Below are positions 21,020 through 32,800 of a stretch of 64,000 nt of DNA, in pieces (the stretch's first letter is position 1; each line of letters begins with the position of its first letter). A program made the translations under genes and the position numbers. The DNA comes from Takakia lepidozioides (lineage: Eukaryota; Streptophyta; Takakiopsida; Takakiales; Takakiaceae): contig CM060731.1 of NCBI GenBank assembly GCA_030704615.1, positions 19,902,001-19,966,000 on the forward strand, written 5' to 3'. The notes under the pieces are model-generated. The model did not search any database and was not told the DNA's origin. It saw only the letters and a list, made by a program, of their open reading frames with translations.

Positions 21020-21028
21020 TTAGTATTT

Positions 21029-21156
21029 AGATGAACACCACATGTAGTCCCTGTCAAGTTTTTCACATCGAAGGGTTTTGCCCTCGACCCAACTTGCAGG
21101 TGTCAGGTTTTTCTTTTGGCAAGTTTTTTTTACCCTACAGTGGAGGGTGTTCATCT
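21029..21156. mobile_element. Small 128-bp inverted-repeat element, MITE-like
   Basis: The ends are AGATGAACACC and its exact reverse complement GGTGTTCATCT, with further weaker pairing inward (CATGTAG against CTACAGTG). No unambiguous target duplication is visible and nothing is coded. It lies 9 bp from the Harbinger-type MITE. Confidence 0.5.
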
Positions 21157-22239
21157 AGTAGGACTTATATTTTACCTTATATTTTACCTCGTGGAGCTTA
21201 GGTTTTCCATCGGGGACTAGTTTGACCTTACTCATCCCTCCTGACAGAACTTTTGAATTACTCAATGTTTTGGGCTCCATACCATAACATACGACCATTA
21301 GGTATCATGAATCCTACACGGTAATCATAGAATGGTGGCTGCATCCTGGCCGTTAAGATACATGACGGTGGACATTCATTACCCTTGTGGCTCGCTATAG
21401 AGACTCTCCATCCAACACCACCACAAGATAAAAAGCTACACATATACTGTGGTTTTCCCGAGGTTGGTTAGCGTGTGAGTAGGGCTTACGCCAGCAGAGA
21501 GGCATGTTTCGCATATTCCTCAAGAATCCGGAGAATATGCGGTAGAGAAACCAAAATCTACTCACGCAAAAAAAGAAAACCGAACCATCTGAAAACCGTG
21601 CTTACGCGACAAAACTTGTGAAATTAATCGCCCAAAGCTTAATTCACGTGAGCACAAAGACCCACAAATATATCTGCCAAAACTCAAAGGTCAGCGAACG
21701 TAAACAATGTGGCTTTCAAGGTAAAACATTGTGTGTAGAAACAAGAACTACCCAAAAAAAGGGTTTCGCTGGCGAAACGCAAACGCATCTTAGGTTTTGC
21801 CAGCGAGACTTGGGTTTCGTCGGCAAAATTGGTGTGGTTTGGTTTTTTTTAAGGTTTCTCTCCTTTCAAGCTCCTTCTATATGTTTTAACATTATATTTA
21901 GACACCATGAAGACCCTATTACCGCAGAAAGACCCTATGTCCGTCTATTACATGTATTTTTGCTGGCATACATCCCCCATAACCGCGGATCCTGCTCACA
22001 CGACGTTTTCTTGTGCTCACTCCGTTTGTGCTCACAGTGTGCTCACATCATACCAATCCCCATTTGCCAAGAGCTCTTGTATAGTTCTAGCCAGGCTAAA
22101 GCAATCTCAAAATAGACTTGTTATTAGAGCTAAAGTAATCCTCAAATGGACTTCCTTCTTTTATCTTTGCCTTCTCCAAACTTGGAGTTACTTTAACAGT
22201 CTCTAACTTCCTCTCTAAGTTAGCGAACACCAAAAGTTG
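21157..22239. other. Non-coding stretch with hairpin-forming repeats
   Basis: No gene recognised. It contains an imperfect nested inverted repeat at about 21471-21569 (GCGTGTGAGTAG to CTACTCACGC outside, CGCATATTC to GAATATGCG inside), and a perfect dyad GTTTCGCTGGCGAAAC at about 21764 followed by two related imperfect dyads up to 21835. Confidence 0.45.
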
Positions 22240-23400
22240 TGCATGGTTAATGGCCAGAAGTCTAATTTCTTTGACATTGACCAAGATGTAGCTCAAGGTT
22301 GTGTCCTCTACCCACTCTCTTCAATGTTTTCATATTCAGCTCCTTGAAAATGTGGGTTATCCCATCCAATCTTCAGGAGTTGATTTATTGTGCAAAGAGG
22401 TAGTTTAGCCTATGGAAGCTAGAAGCCAATGCTAGTAAATGCGCAGTGGTGGCCTTCAACAATTGTGAGGAGCGAGGAGGGTAGTGAAGAGATCCCTCTG
22501 CTCCCTTCCTCTTGGTGTTCAGTTTTCCTCCAATTGTAACTGGGGTGCGCATATACAAAAGATGATAAATGCAAAGCTGGGTCTCACTCAATTTTGCCAC
22601 TGCAAAAGGATAAATACTGAAGTTAAAAAGACCATGCTTTGCAACATTAATAGGCCTACCTTGGAGTACAAATCCGGGGTGACAACTCCAACAATGCTAA
22701 AACTTTAGAATCCATTCGGTTTTTGGTGCTCAAAGAGATTACTACATCGTGCTCTAGAACAGTTAACATGACTGCTCAGGTTGGGTTTGGAATACCCCCC
22801 TTGCGCTCTCAATGTGATGAGTTCAAGGTCAGATGGTGGGGTCAGTGGAATCGCACGCCTTATACCCGATACCCTGAGATGATCGACTCTATTTTTGAAA
22901 GCAAGAGCGTCCTGTTAATCAGGCCAAGTCCTGGCCGAAAAGGGGGTTTTCCTGAATGTTAGGCAGAAAGAACTGACCCTGCTAGATGCAGCTGACTTGG
23001 AGGCTGAAGTGTCTAAGGTCGTGATGGAAGCCCGAAGCACGTCCAAACAAAACAAAACGAAGTTAGGCATAAAACCTCCCTGAACTTGTTTCCAGTATAT
23101 GCCATGGGTTTGGACCTTAAGGATGATGTCATAGGCCTAGCTACCCTCGGCACTGACTGAAATTTAAACTCAGGGCGGAGCCAACCTTTGAACAGTAAGA
23201 TGCAGAAAGGAAAGGGAGATTGTCAAAGCCCAAAGAGCCGCCTAAAGGCAATATCCATTTTCTGATACAATGTCCGGAGTATTCTCATCAGAGCGACCCT
23301 CTTCAGGACCATCAAGCACATCGTCCCTGCACCTCTGTTCACCGACTTTCAAAAATCTCGAGGCTGAGCCTAAAGCCCTCACCTTGTTGGGGTCATTGTA
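22240..23400 (+). pseudogene. LINE reverse-transcriptase fragment (plus copy)
   Basis: This is the same LINE family as 25760-27325 but in the opposite orientation. Plus-strand fragments SNFFDIDQ, VAQGC, VQFSSNCNWGAHIQKM, GLTQFCHCKRINTEVKKTM, and later a WWGQWNRTPYTRYPEMIDS-like block match the minus-strand copy in order. The region near 23340-23395 (CGAGGCTGAGCCTAAAGCCC) matches its 3' part. It is heavily shifted and truncated at both ends. Confidence 0.75.
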
Positions 23401-24024
23401 GTAAAAGGCCCCTCTTATGACCAAGTGTCCAACTTTTTTGTCCTACATTCTGCTACCATTATTCAACACTAATGTACAATTTTGCTTCCCTTTCCATACT
23501 GGAGGCATAAACAATAATTTGATTTGGTCCCTAAAGAATGAAGGTGCCATTGGTTTACTCTTATAACCCCAAGCCTGAACTGAAACTACTCACCACCACC
23601 GCCTCATGGAACCTGCACTGCTAAGCCATTCTAAAGACAAAATCATATCAGATGCAATAGATTGAAATGCTGTCATTCTAAAGACAAAATCGTAACACGT
23701 GCAATAGACAGAAGTGCTCTCATGATCCACAACACTTACAAATACATATACTCTCATTCTAAAGATCATATCAAAACAGGTGCAATAGATAAAACTGCTC
23801 TCTTGTTAGTTGGCCTTTAATCAATTTCAACACTTTAGAACCATCTTTCAATAGTAGTACAGATGCCCAAATCAAGAGCCCTTGCTCAGCCTAGGAATGC
23901 ATGATTTGGATGGAACACTATGATCTCTGGGAGAAGAGCAACAGCGAGCCTATAGCAACAGCAGCTCATCAGAAGCGCCAACAGCTGTGCCAATTCTAGA
24001 AAGCATTTGGAATAGGTAACATAC
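23401..24024. other. Probable 3' region of the minus-strand DUF1639-like gene
   Basis: No domain was recognised. A run of repeated phrases CATTCTAAAGA.AAAATC followed by GCAATAGA occurs three times at about 23630-23790. The last exon and polyadenylation site of the gene at 24025-28551 probably lie here but could not be fixed. Confidence 0.4.
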
Positions 24025-27000
24025 ATTGAGGTTCGTTGAGATATCGGATGGAGGACGGACATGTCAATGCAGTGCATAAGCCAAGCCCCTGCATTCAAGG
24101 ATAATAATGTCAGATTATTATGAGGGTTATTTATCCTCCATCACATGCCATGTTACCACGTAGCTATGCTTCCTATTACAAAATCATGGGCCTTTCTTTC
24201 TAAAATTAGAGAAGATCATGGGAAGGGAGGAATAATACCCGTTGAATAAGTGTCGACTTCTTGGGCTTGCCAGAATACTTATGCCCCGTGATTTTCATCC
24301 AGTCTTCTTGTATCTCCTTACGGGTAAGGACTAGGTGGAGTTTGGGCAGCTTCAAGGGGGGAGGAGCAGGTTCTTCATTTGCCAAGCGCTGAGCAACCCG
24401 CTTGGAGCGTTTGGTGGCCCCCTTGGTACCACTGTTGGGTAACGCAGGCAATGTTGGCTGCACAGCTTCGCTACTTCGGTTCCTGCCACACTCGCAAAAA
24501 GCTGCACTTAAAATCTCCACATTTGCACTTAAACATGTATGAAAGTATCCCGCTAACTACACCCATACTCACTTTGATGAGCATGCAATTGGCTCATCTA
24601 CATTGACGTTGAGAGGGGGCCCATCAGTTGGTTATGTCAGACGAAAAGAAGCTTTCTCTGTGAGTTTAGGCATGAGTAACTCATTTTCAGACATGCCTAG
24701 CTTAATTCAGACTTCTCCAAAGCCTGCTTTCTGCATTACTAAGACAAAAGACACTGCAATTGATTATACATGCTAACCCTTGTCTTCTTTCCGACACAAA
24801 ATCTTCCAAAAAATCTCCCCATGGCTGACTCAAGAATTCACACTTGACGGAAAATGCTAACTTGCCTTTACACAAAATCTTCCAGAAATCTACTCATCAC
24901 GTCACTCCGATCTCCAAATGAACTTGATAATAGCCCCACAAATTTGTCCAGAAAGCACTCTACTATATTGATTTATACTCAGTTTACGCCAAGTGCATGC
25001 CTGACATACGTTTGGCATGGCTTCTCAGACTTGGTAAGAAGAGGGACAATGACAGTCTCTTTTGAGTGGACCTTCGTTGAACTTACAGAGCACCTACCAC
25101 CTCCTGAGTGGAGGTGAGGCTATCTCTGATATGCTAGACAAGATCAGTGGCTGGTTGCGTAAACTACAAGCTTGCTACTAGAGCAGTCATCCTTAGCAAA
25201 TTAAGCACTTCCTCAAAAGCTCAAAGTTTTGACAATAGGGTACCTTGTCAATGACCGCAAGCCACGCTCTGCCTCATCCTTGGGCGGGGTGAATGACCGT
25301 GGCAAGCGTCTTTGTCTTCGGCGGAGCGGTTGAGCCACCTGCTGCTGTGGGGCAAGCTGATGTGGCTGCCGCCGAGCTGGGGTGGCTTGTGCAGGCTGTT
25401 GCTTACACCGACGCATCCTCCCACCTTCTCCTTCTCCTGGGCCTACAGAATCCTTAGTTGTGTTTTGAGCAGCCCGCTTTTGGTCACCTTCGTGTTCTTT
25501 GCGGGGCTTTTTGGCATCTGAGCGTTGCCGCTGATGCTGTTGTTTTTTCCCTCGAGATCGTTGATTGATAGGCGTGGCTTCAGCTCCCTGTAAGTCTGTT
25601 GCAGGCTCTTCTCCTTCCCCATCTCTCTCCTCTGACCCTTCGTTCCTTTGGAGCTTCACAACATCCTCGTCACTGAGATCCCTTGAAATATTAAGGACCA
25701 ACCAAGACAGTGTTACTCCTTATAGCACCAAACTGATGATATTTAGTGGCATAAATAGATTGTACTCATAAGACGTTGTTTGCCGTAGCCTTGTGGCATA
25801 AATAGATTGTACTCATAAGACATTGTTTGCCGTAGCCTTGTGGCCATTGACCCCACGCCCAGTCTGAACGGAACATATAGGGACAGAAACTACCTTTGTC
25901 AAGGGCTGACGCCGGTAGTATGATTTACCTTGGAATAAACAGTTGATCCGAGATTTCCAGATATCCTCCAGAAATCCCTTCACACAAGTATCAATCTGAT
26001 GTGTGTGATTTGCCCAATAGCTAGACCCCAAAAGGGCCTGGGCTTTTGGCTCAGCCTCAAGATTTTCAAAGTGGTTAAACAGAGGTACAGGCACAATTTC
26101 CTTGATGGAATTGCAGAGGGTGTCCCATTGGTGAGAGTATCCAGGACAATGAATCAGGAATATTGTCTTCAGGTTGCCCACACAACGGGCACTTACAATC
26201 CCCCTTTCCTCTCTGCGACTGTTTGTTGTTCAAAGGTAGGCTACCCGCCCTGAGTTTGAATTTTCAGTCTAGTGCCGAGGGTGGGTAGACCCTTGAGGTC
26301 ATCCATGATGGCCTCACCCATGTCACAGACTGGAAAGAGGTTCAGGGAAGTTTTCTGCCTAACTTCATTTTCTTCAGACAATTTCCTGGCAATAGACATG
26401 GCTTCAGAAACTTCAGCTTCTAAGCCAGATTTATCCAGCAGGGTCATGGCTAGTGGACTAAGATTCAGATCCTTGAAAATCTCTTCTACCCTTTTCCGCC
26501 AGGATTTAGCCTGTTTGACAGGGTGGTCCTGCTTCCAAGATTTAGAGTCGATTAACTTAGGATATCTGGTATTAGCCATACGTTGCAGCTGACCCCACCA
26601 TCTGATTTTGAATTCATCGCGTCGGGAGCTTAAGGGAGGAATGCCAAACCCACCCCGAACACCACATTAGCTGTTTTGGAGCATGCTGACATGCACTCCT
26701 TGAGCACCCCGACTTGGTTGGATTCAAGAGACTTAGCCTGGTTGGAGTTATCAACCCATACAGCAGATGCATACTCCAAGGCCGGCCTGATAACGCGGCA
26801 AAGCATGGTTTTTTTGACTTCAGAGTTGATCCCTCTGCAGTGGAAAAATTTAGTGAGACCCAGCGCTTTGCGTTTGCCAGATTGAACCACTCTTTGAATA
26901 TGTGCTTCCCAATTACAGTTGGAGGAAAACTCAACACCAAGATAGGTGTAGGAGGGGAGAACAGGGATCTCTTGGCTTCCCCACTGCCACTTGAGATCGC

Positions 27001-28551
27001 CTCCTCCTTCCCCCCGGTCGTTGAATGCCACCGCTGTGCATTTACTGACATTGGCCTCTAGCCCCCAAAGATCAAAGTATCTCTTCGCGCAATCTATCAG
27101 CCCCTGGAGGTTGGAAGGAGTCTCCCCTATGCCTGCGAAGTCATCCGCAAACATAAGGGCTGGTATGGTGGCATCACCCACCCTTAACCCAAATCCCTCA
27201 CTTTCCACATCCTCCAGTAGTTGATTGATGAAAACATTGAAGAGCAGAGGGGAGAGGGTACATCCTTGAGCTACACCTTGGTCTATGTCAAAGAAATTAA
27301 ACTTCTTAAATTGTGGCATTGAATTGTGGCATAAATAGAGATGAAGTCAGAGAGCAGCATAGGTGAAGTTAAGACCAAAACCACTTTCATTGAGGTCCTA
27401 CTACACTGATGATAGTCAGTAGCATATACCAAAACCAGCATTTATAGCTTTCCTGCTTTAGTTTCATACACTGCTGCCAATCCAACATTCCAACATCATT
27501 GCTGATGAGCCCTTCAAACACAAAGAAGGTCAATGAAGGTATGCACCAACATCCAACACAAGTAAGGACTCAAAGCACACTTGCACAGAAGACAAGAGGG
27601 GCCCTCAAAGCCATACCTTTTTCCGTAAAACAACTTCATGCCAGTACCCTCCATGACCTCACTGTCATCATGACGCTTACGCCCACCATATGTAGCACGG
27701 GAGCTGGACATGAGAATGCAAGGAGATATTATTACCCAATATATCTCAATCTATGCTATCACTAATGTCACAATCGAATCTACTTCTCCAGACACACCAC
27801 CCTTGTGAAGGCATGGTGCTTTTCTTGGAGTTGAACAGGGTACAAATTGAGTATAAACAATGCAGGATCCAATTGCTCTTCTACACTCACCAACTGAGTC
27901 AACACCTACCTGCTCAATTCCCGCTGCCATTCCATGAACCTCTCGCTTCTCACAACAGCCCTTCGCGTTCCTGTTGGCTGCATCCCGAAAATCAAAACAT
28001 CCCCAGACATGTAAGACACTGTTTGCTCAAGTTTGAGTGAGCCAATCCTGTTCTATGCAACCCACCATGTATGCAATATCACAAGTCCAAAAGACACATG
28101 GAGGCCAGTATACAGGCCTGTCCCAGAAAATGGGCTGAATAATTTCTCTGAAGTGAAAAAAAACCCATCTAGAAGCACAATAAAAAATCCAAAAACTACA
28201 TCAACAGATTACCTGAATCCTACCAACAGAAGCAGAAGTATCTTTGGAGGCAAATGATGAAATTGCAATCACAAAGCACCCTTATTCTTGCCAACATTTA
28301 TCTGGAAAAATGCTACAATTCTTAAAGAACTCTGATTAACTTGCCACACCGGCTGATCATTGCAATCAAAAATCCGTACAAGCTCAAAAGGCGCCAACGT
28401 GCCTTGAGCAATTCAAAATACCAGACAAACGTGGTGCACTCACCCAACTTCGACATTCAAGAGCTAAACCCAATCAGACAGAATTTCACAGACCCCACCA
28501 AATCAAATCCAACCCAAAACAACGTACCGCATCCACTGTCGCTGCAGCCAT
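24025..28551 (-). CDS. Host gene, DUF1639-like protein, six exons seen
   Basis: Exons on the minus strand with GT-AG borders and matching phases: 28551-28528, 27977-27910, 27703-27617, 25681-25244, 24482-24239 and 24088-24025; the last exon is unresolved. The start ATG at 28551 begins MAAATVDA. The product continues RRAVVRSERFMEWQRELS, MEGTGMKLFYGKR, DLSDEDVVKLQRNEGSEE, a long basic Q/R/K-rich low-complexity region (likely nuclear), TKRSKRVAQRLANEE and LTRKEIQEDWMKITGHKYSG with KPKK, then GLGLCTALTC. The L.R.EI.EDW...TG.....PKK pattern resembles the plant DUF1639 motif; function unknown. Phase agreement across five junctions strongly supports a real, intact gene of at least 300 residues. Intron 3 carries a LINE in the same orientation. 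The family name is less certain than the gene. Confidence 0.7.
25746..25844 (-). repeat. LINE 3' terminal tandem repeat and left target duplication
   Basis: GTGGCATAAATAGA (25746-25759) is repeated at 25793-25806 within a 47-bp tandem duplication that also holds TGTACTCATAAGAC and GTTTGCCGTAGCC, and again at 27326-27339 on the far side of the LINE. The outer pair is the target-site duplication; the inner copy suggests a tandem event at the 3' end. Confidence 0.8.
25760..27325 (-). mobile_element. 5'-truncated LINE with reverse transcriptase (minus copy)
   Basis: The 14-bp target duplication GTGGCATAAATAGA flanks this insertion (25746 and 27326). On the minus strand, from 27319: FFDIDQGVAQGCTLSPLLFN (RT motif region), ALMFADDFAGIGE (catalytic FADD), WGLEANVSKCTAVAF, LPSYTYLGVEFSSNCNWE, RVIRPALEYASAVW. 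After a frameshift near 26640 it continues with an ORF2 C-terminal part (ANTRYPKLIDSKSW) and a Cys/His-rich end near 26170. RT motifs upstream of GVAQGC and the endonuclease are missing, as expected for 5' truncation during target-primed reverse transcription. It sits in intron 3 of the DUF1639-like gene. Confidence 0.88.
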
Positions 28552-29330
28552 GCCCGGGGCTTCTGATCTTCAAAGTTAGAGCAGCACCCAAGAGCAGGAG
28601 CTGGGTGGGAAAACTCAAGAAAATGAGAAACAAAACCCACAAGCCAAAAAATGGGTGTGCAAACCCAGAGCAAGAGGCAGAGCAAAGCAGCATCCTCACA
28701 AAGAGAAGAGAAGCGGAGAAGCTCGTCGTCAGTTGCGCCAGGACTTGGGACTCGCCCCTCAACCGGCCCAGCCGGTGGCCAGAGGAGCCCGGTCCCCATA
28801 GCGACCGCCCAGTCCCGGTAACAGAAAAACCCACGGTGGGGAAGAAACCTCTTCAAACAGTAGTACTGTGTTCCCGCAGGACAATTCTATCCCGAGCACC
28901 ATCCCTACAGACCAGGGACTTTGACTAAGCTTACTGACGTTATATATATGCAGACACAACTGAATTGCCCCTGCCCCTTCCCGCACATTTACTGTACGTA
29001 CTGTCTGTTGAGATGTTTGTTTTCAGTTTGTGATTCTGATTGAGAGCATTGCAAGACTTTCCCGATGTAAGGTAGAATTGCAGCTCGCTTGCATTCAGCA
29101 TTTATTGTTCTGTCCTTGGTTTGGTTAAATTTTTCTTTGCAATGTGTCGCCACGCAGTTGATGAAATGGCCACCCATTCTTGTGCTCCTAAACTCCTATT
29201 GAAGGAACACATTTTCTTGTCAGGGCAGGGCCATGAGCTTTCAAGTGAATTGTTTATTCTTCGGAACCTAGTTTTAGATGTGCACGCCTTGGCGATGGAC
29301 TGAGGTAAATCAGATTGATCTTGTTCTTTC
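28552..29330. promoter_or_regulatory. 5' UTR and promoter region of the DUF1639-like gene
   Basis: The start ATG of the minus-strand gene is at 28551. Upstream to about 28900 is GC-richer DNA with pyrimidine-rich tracts on the minus strand, consistent with a 5' UTR and core promoter; a TATATATA sequence lies at about 28941. The segment from about 29000 to 29330 leads into the Hsp110-like remnant on the plus strand. No transcription start can be fixed from sequence alone. Confidence 0.35.
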
Positions 29331-29339
29331 CAGTGTGAT

Positions 29340-31650
29340 GTTGGATTGCAGTGGTTTCTCGAGATGAAGTTGTGCTGTTTTCCCGATGAGGAATCTGCTT
29401 GCCTGGATGCTTTTCCAGATTGGCCCCTCAGCCCTTCCAAAGGAGAGAAGGCAAATATCAAGGTGACGATTCGGCTCAATCTGCATGGAATTGTCTCTGT
29501 GGAGTCTGCCACTGTAAGTAAGGGTGTATCTCAAACATTTAAAAGATGTAATCTGGGTTGTGGAAGCCTACTCTTCAGTGAGGAGTACCACTGATAGTTG
29601 TCATCCTACTTGAAGATGATTTAGGAGGAAGAAGTGGAAGTGCCTGTGACAAAGTCAAACTCCCAAGATGCCAAGGACGTTTCTGCAACGGATACTGGAA
29701 AGGATGTCGGTGCGGGCGGGCAAAAATCTTCGGAGGGGAAAGATACTAAGATGGAAGAGGCAGATGTCACTGAGCCTGGGGCTATAGCAGTGGTACTGAA
29801 TATGGTGTACCCTCAGCTGATGAGAAGACAACCAAGATGGACACTGAACCCTGCAAGGTAGTTCACTAACCAAAAGCCTTTCAGCTTGTATCCTGTGCTG
29901 CTCACTGGACCTGTTGGCCTCCATATGTTTTGCATTGAAGTTCTCCAAGAGGTTGATTTGCCTCAGTGCTTTGCAAGGGCAACATTTTTTTTCTGTTGCA
30001 TTTTCCATACATTGTGTAGTGTACTAGGTACCCTCTACTGCTTTATTCAGAGTTATTTGCAAACTTCATTTGTCACTATAGAGGTCTCCAATGCTTCCAT
30101 GTGGATAGTTACGCCCCAATTACATGGAAAACCCAGGAATTGCATTCACAAATGGGCTGTCAAGCTCTAATGTTTTTCTAGTTGGATTTCTAGTGCAGCT
30201 AAATATAACCCAAATTTGTTGTTGGTGGCTCAAATGAGCATGTTTGAAGTTGACTGTTGGCAGTAGAATGTCCTGTTGAATATGAGAACTAGACAGCAGC
30301 TGACATAATTTGACATTTTTAAACTTCCGTTTGGGTTTATGCTATAGCTTTCCTGCGGAGGTTCGGGCTCTAGTAATTCTGGGTTCATATTTTACTGTGA
30401 TATGGAGTATTTTGGCCAACTGGGGACCATTTGTGTTCACAACACAGTGTGTGGTTATGCTGTGATTTCGGGTAATGTGTGTTAATAATCATGGCAATAT
30501 CTGTCTGCTGTGCACTGGACAGTCCATCACTGGGTTTTACACCCAGAAAACCACAGGGAAGGAAGAGTTGCCAGATTCTCTTTTGTAGGAGTACTGCTGT
30601 TCTCTTGAATCTTCCACCTACGTGCAACCTTTGGGGCTTAGGCTGTCCTCTGAAATGGCCCTACATTCATTCTTTGTCTTGCTAATTATAGTAGGGCTAC
30701 TTCCACCTCGAGAGGTGTACTTTAGAATAAAATATATCTCTTTCGTGGAAATATACAACTGTCTAGATGACTTTTGACACTTCCTGAACTTTGGTTGTTT
30801 TCTTCAATCAGCTGTATGAAAGACTGCAAGATTATGTCACCTCAGAGTTGTCTGCAAAGCGTCAAGAAACGGAGGACTGGTTGTATGAGGATGGGGAGGA
30901 TGAGATCAAAAGTGTTTATGTCGCCAAGCTGGTAGAACTCAAGAAGGTAATCGAGTAACCTCTTCAGTTTCATTAGTGTGATGGTGTTTCTCTTTTCTTT
31001 TCATTTAGTACACTGATGCGTCATTTTCAAGGGCTCTCATGACTAAGGTCGTATGGATGTCTTGAAACATGATATCATTACTGAAGGGCGGTCTGTAAAA
31101 CATATGCCTATAGAGAGTGTACATGAGAAGGCTATTGTTCAAGAGGAAATCAAGAAGATGCTGGATGCAGGTGTCATTAGACCCTCTATTTCTCCTTGGG
31201 GTAGTCTCATCATCCTGGTAGCTAAGAAAGATGGGTCTACTAGATTATGTGTTGATTTTCGTAGACTCAACACCATGACAAAGAAAAATGTCTACCCTCT
31301 TACTCGTATTCATGAGACCCCGGATCAGCTGAATGGAACCACTATCTTCACCTCCTTGGATTTGGGTCTGAGTTTTGGCAAGTTTTTTAACCCTTAAAAC
31401 TTGGAGGGAATGTATTCATTTCATATGCGAATCCTCGTGAAGCAAACTGATGTGGGTGGATGATGATGGCTGAACAGATTTTGCAAACCAATCATGACGA
31501 AGTCAAAGCCACTGCACCAAAGCCAGCCTTGACCACAGAAAACAAGGCCTCTGAGCCCAAATGATCACATTGCAGCTAGTGGAGAAATGCCTGTCCATGA
31601 AACCATGGATATTGACAACAAATCATCCGCACCTGATCTGACACCATGTA
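29340..31650 (+). pseudogene. Hsp110 / Hsp70-15-like gene remnant (3' exons)
   Basis: Pieces of the C-terminal half of a plant Hsp110-class chaperone (nucleotide-exchange factor for Hsp70) occur in order with splice-like borders. About 29359-29514: SPSKGEKANIKVTIRLNLHG and IVSVESAT, then GTAAGT. About 29624-29861: EEEVEVPVTK plus an acidic, low-complexity stretch, broken by a frameshift before KTTKMDTEPCK. 30812-30946: an LYERLQDYV block, ETEDWLYEDGEDEIKSVYV and AKLVELKK. About 31480-31640: KPALTTENKASEP and PVHETMDID, the acidic tail exon. The N-terminal ATPase domain is missing and a gypsy RT piece separates the last two exons, so this is a decayed copy. A second piece of the tail exon is at 61600. 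Confidence 0.8.
31035..31400 (+). pseudogene. Ty3/gypsy reverse-transcriptase N-terminal fragment
   Basis: The open plus-strand frame contains HDIITEGRSVKHMP, KAIVQEEIKKMLDAGVIRPS, SPWGSLIILVAKKDGSTRLC and VDFRRLNTMTKKNVYPLTRI, then LNGTTIFTSLDLGLSFGKFF. These are the first RT motifs of gypsy elements (VDFRxLN, YPLPRI, FxSLDL). It breaks off before the YxDD motif. It lies inside the Hsp110-like remnant. Confidence 0.9.
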
Positions 31651-31745
31651 GACTTTGTTGTGGAATGGTCTTCTTCTTGAGACACATTGATGCCAAGTTG
31701 TCATTGTGTGACATTCAGAGATGTCAGTAATACATCATCAAAAAG

Positions 31746-32170
31746 TCTGAAGTTTGAAAACAAACAAAAATCGTTTCGATGGGGAACCGTTCATTCGCCC
31801 TTTCAATCAATTTTGATCGATCCCATACTTGTCCACGACCTGTTAGATGGTATGTAGAACATACTGGCGAAGTTTGAAAACAAGCAAAAATCGTTTGGAT
31901 GGGAAACTATTCGTTCGCCCTTTCAATCAATTTTGATTGATCCCATATTTGTCCATGACCTATCAAATGGTATGTAGAACATGCTGGCAAAGTTTGAAAA
32001 CAAGCGAAAATCATTTGGATGGGGAACCATTCGTTTGCCACGTAAACCACTTTTGATTGATCTCGTACTTGTCCAAAACCTATCATATGGTATGTAGAAC
32101 ATGTTAGCCTAGTTTGAAAACAACATAAAATCATTTGGATGGGGAATGGTTTGTTCACCCTGGAAACAAA
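31746..32170. repeat. Tandem repeat, 121-bp unit, about 3.5 copies
   Basis: AGTTTGAAAACAA recurs at about 31749, 31869, 31990 and 32111, each followed by AAAATC.TTTGGATGGGGAA and, in the first three, by CTTGTCCA.GACCT and GGTATGTAGAACAT. The period is close to 121 bp. The unit continues into unrelated DNA after 32170. No coding frame is conserved across units. Confidence 0.88.
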
Positions 32171-32629
32171 TTTATCGCAATAGGCCCATGAACACTCCAA
32201 CACAAGTGGGTGCAAAACGTGCAGGCTTTGAGCATTGTTTGGAGAGATATCGTTGTTTTCCATTGCACCGGAACAAGGGCGAGAAAATGTCGTTGAAGTT
32301 TGGAAAGGCGTTGCCCTAAATAAGATTCCACAATTCAAATATTTTGGGAACTTGAGAAACTGCGTTGGGCGAGAGAGTGTGCTTCTTTGTGTCTGGTGTG
32401 CAAGACACAATGCGAGGGAAGGGATGAGAGACATTGTCTATAAATGTATCACAATCCCATCACTAAATTGCCCTGTAATTGAGATGCAAACAATGTTGGG
32501 TTGTACACAATGAGGCAGCAGTACAGACAGCAAGCGTGGGCGAAGTTGATGACGAGATCGCGCTAAATATCGATGAGGTCGTGTCAGAGTAGACAGCCAT
32601 CGCATTGTGCTATTGCCTCGTCATCTCTC
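32171..32629. other. No gene recognised
   Basis: Short unsupported frames only, between the tandem repeat and the SINE. Confidence 0.4.
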
Positions 32630-32641
32630 TCCTCCATTCCC

Positions 32642-32800
32642 ATACAACCAGCATATAGCCCAGTGGTAATGGGCACATACCACGTTGGATGTGGTTGTGG
32701 GTTCAAACCACCGTCTGGTGTGTCATGAAGGTGTCCACGTTCCTACTGGAAGGTAGTAGTCCTTTGGGGTCAAGTGACACCATATATTATATATATATTA
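32642..32800 (+). mobile_element. tRNA-derived SINE with target duplication
   Basis: The element is 159 bp. An A-box-like TAGCCCAGTGGTA (32656-32668) and a B-box-like GGTTCAAACC (about 32700-32709), with tRNA-like spacing, form an internal RNA polymerase III promoter. The 3' end is AT-rich (TATATTATATATATATTA). A perfect 12-bp direct repeat TCCTCCATTCCC flanks it at 32630-32641 and 32801-32812. The perfect duplication suggests a fairly recent insertion. It needs a LINE for mobility; no shared 3' tail with the LINEs in this window was seen. Confidence 0.85.

Noticed and set aside
28341-28928. Plus-strand frame of about 195 codons
   Set aside because: It is antisense to the first exon and 5' UTR of the DUF1639-like gene, whose in-phase exon set is much stronger evidence.
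32656-32725. Functional tRNA gene
   Set aside because: A and B boxes are present but no cloverleaf can be formed, and the unit is flanked by a target duplication; it is a SINE.
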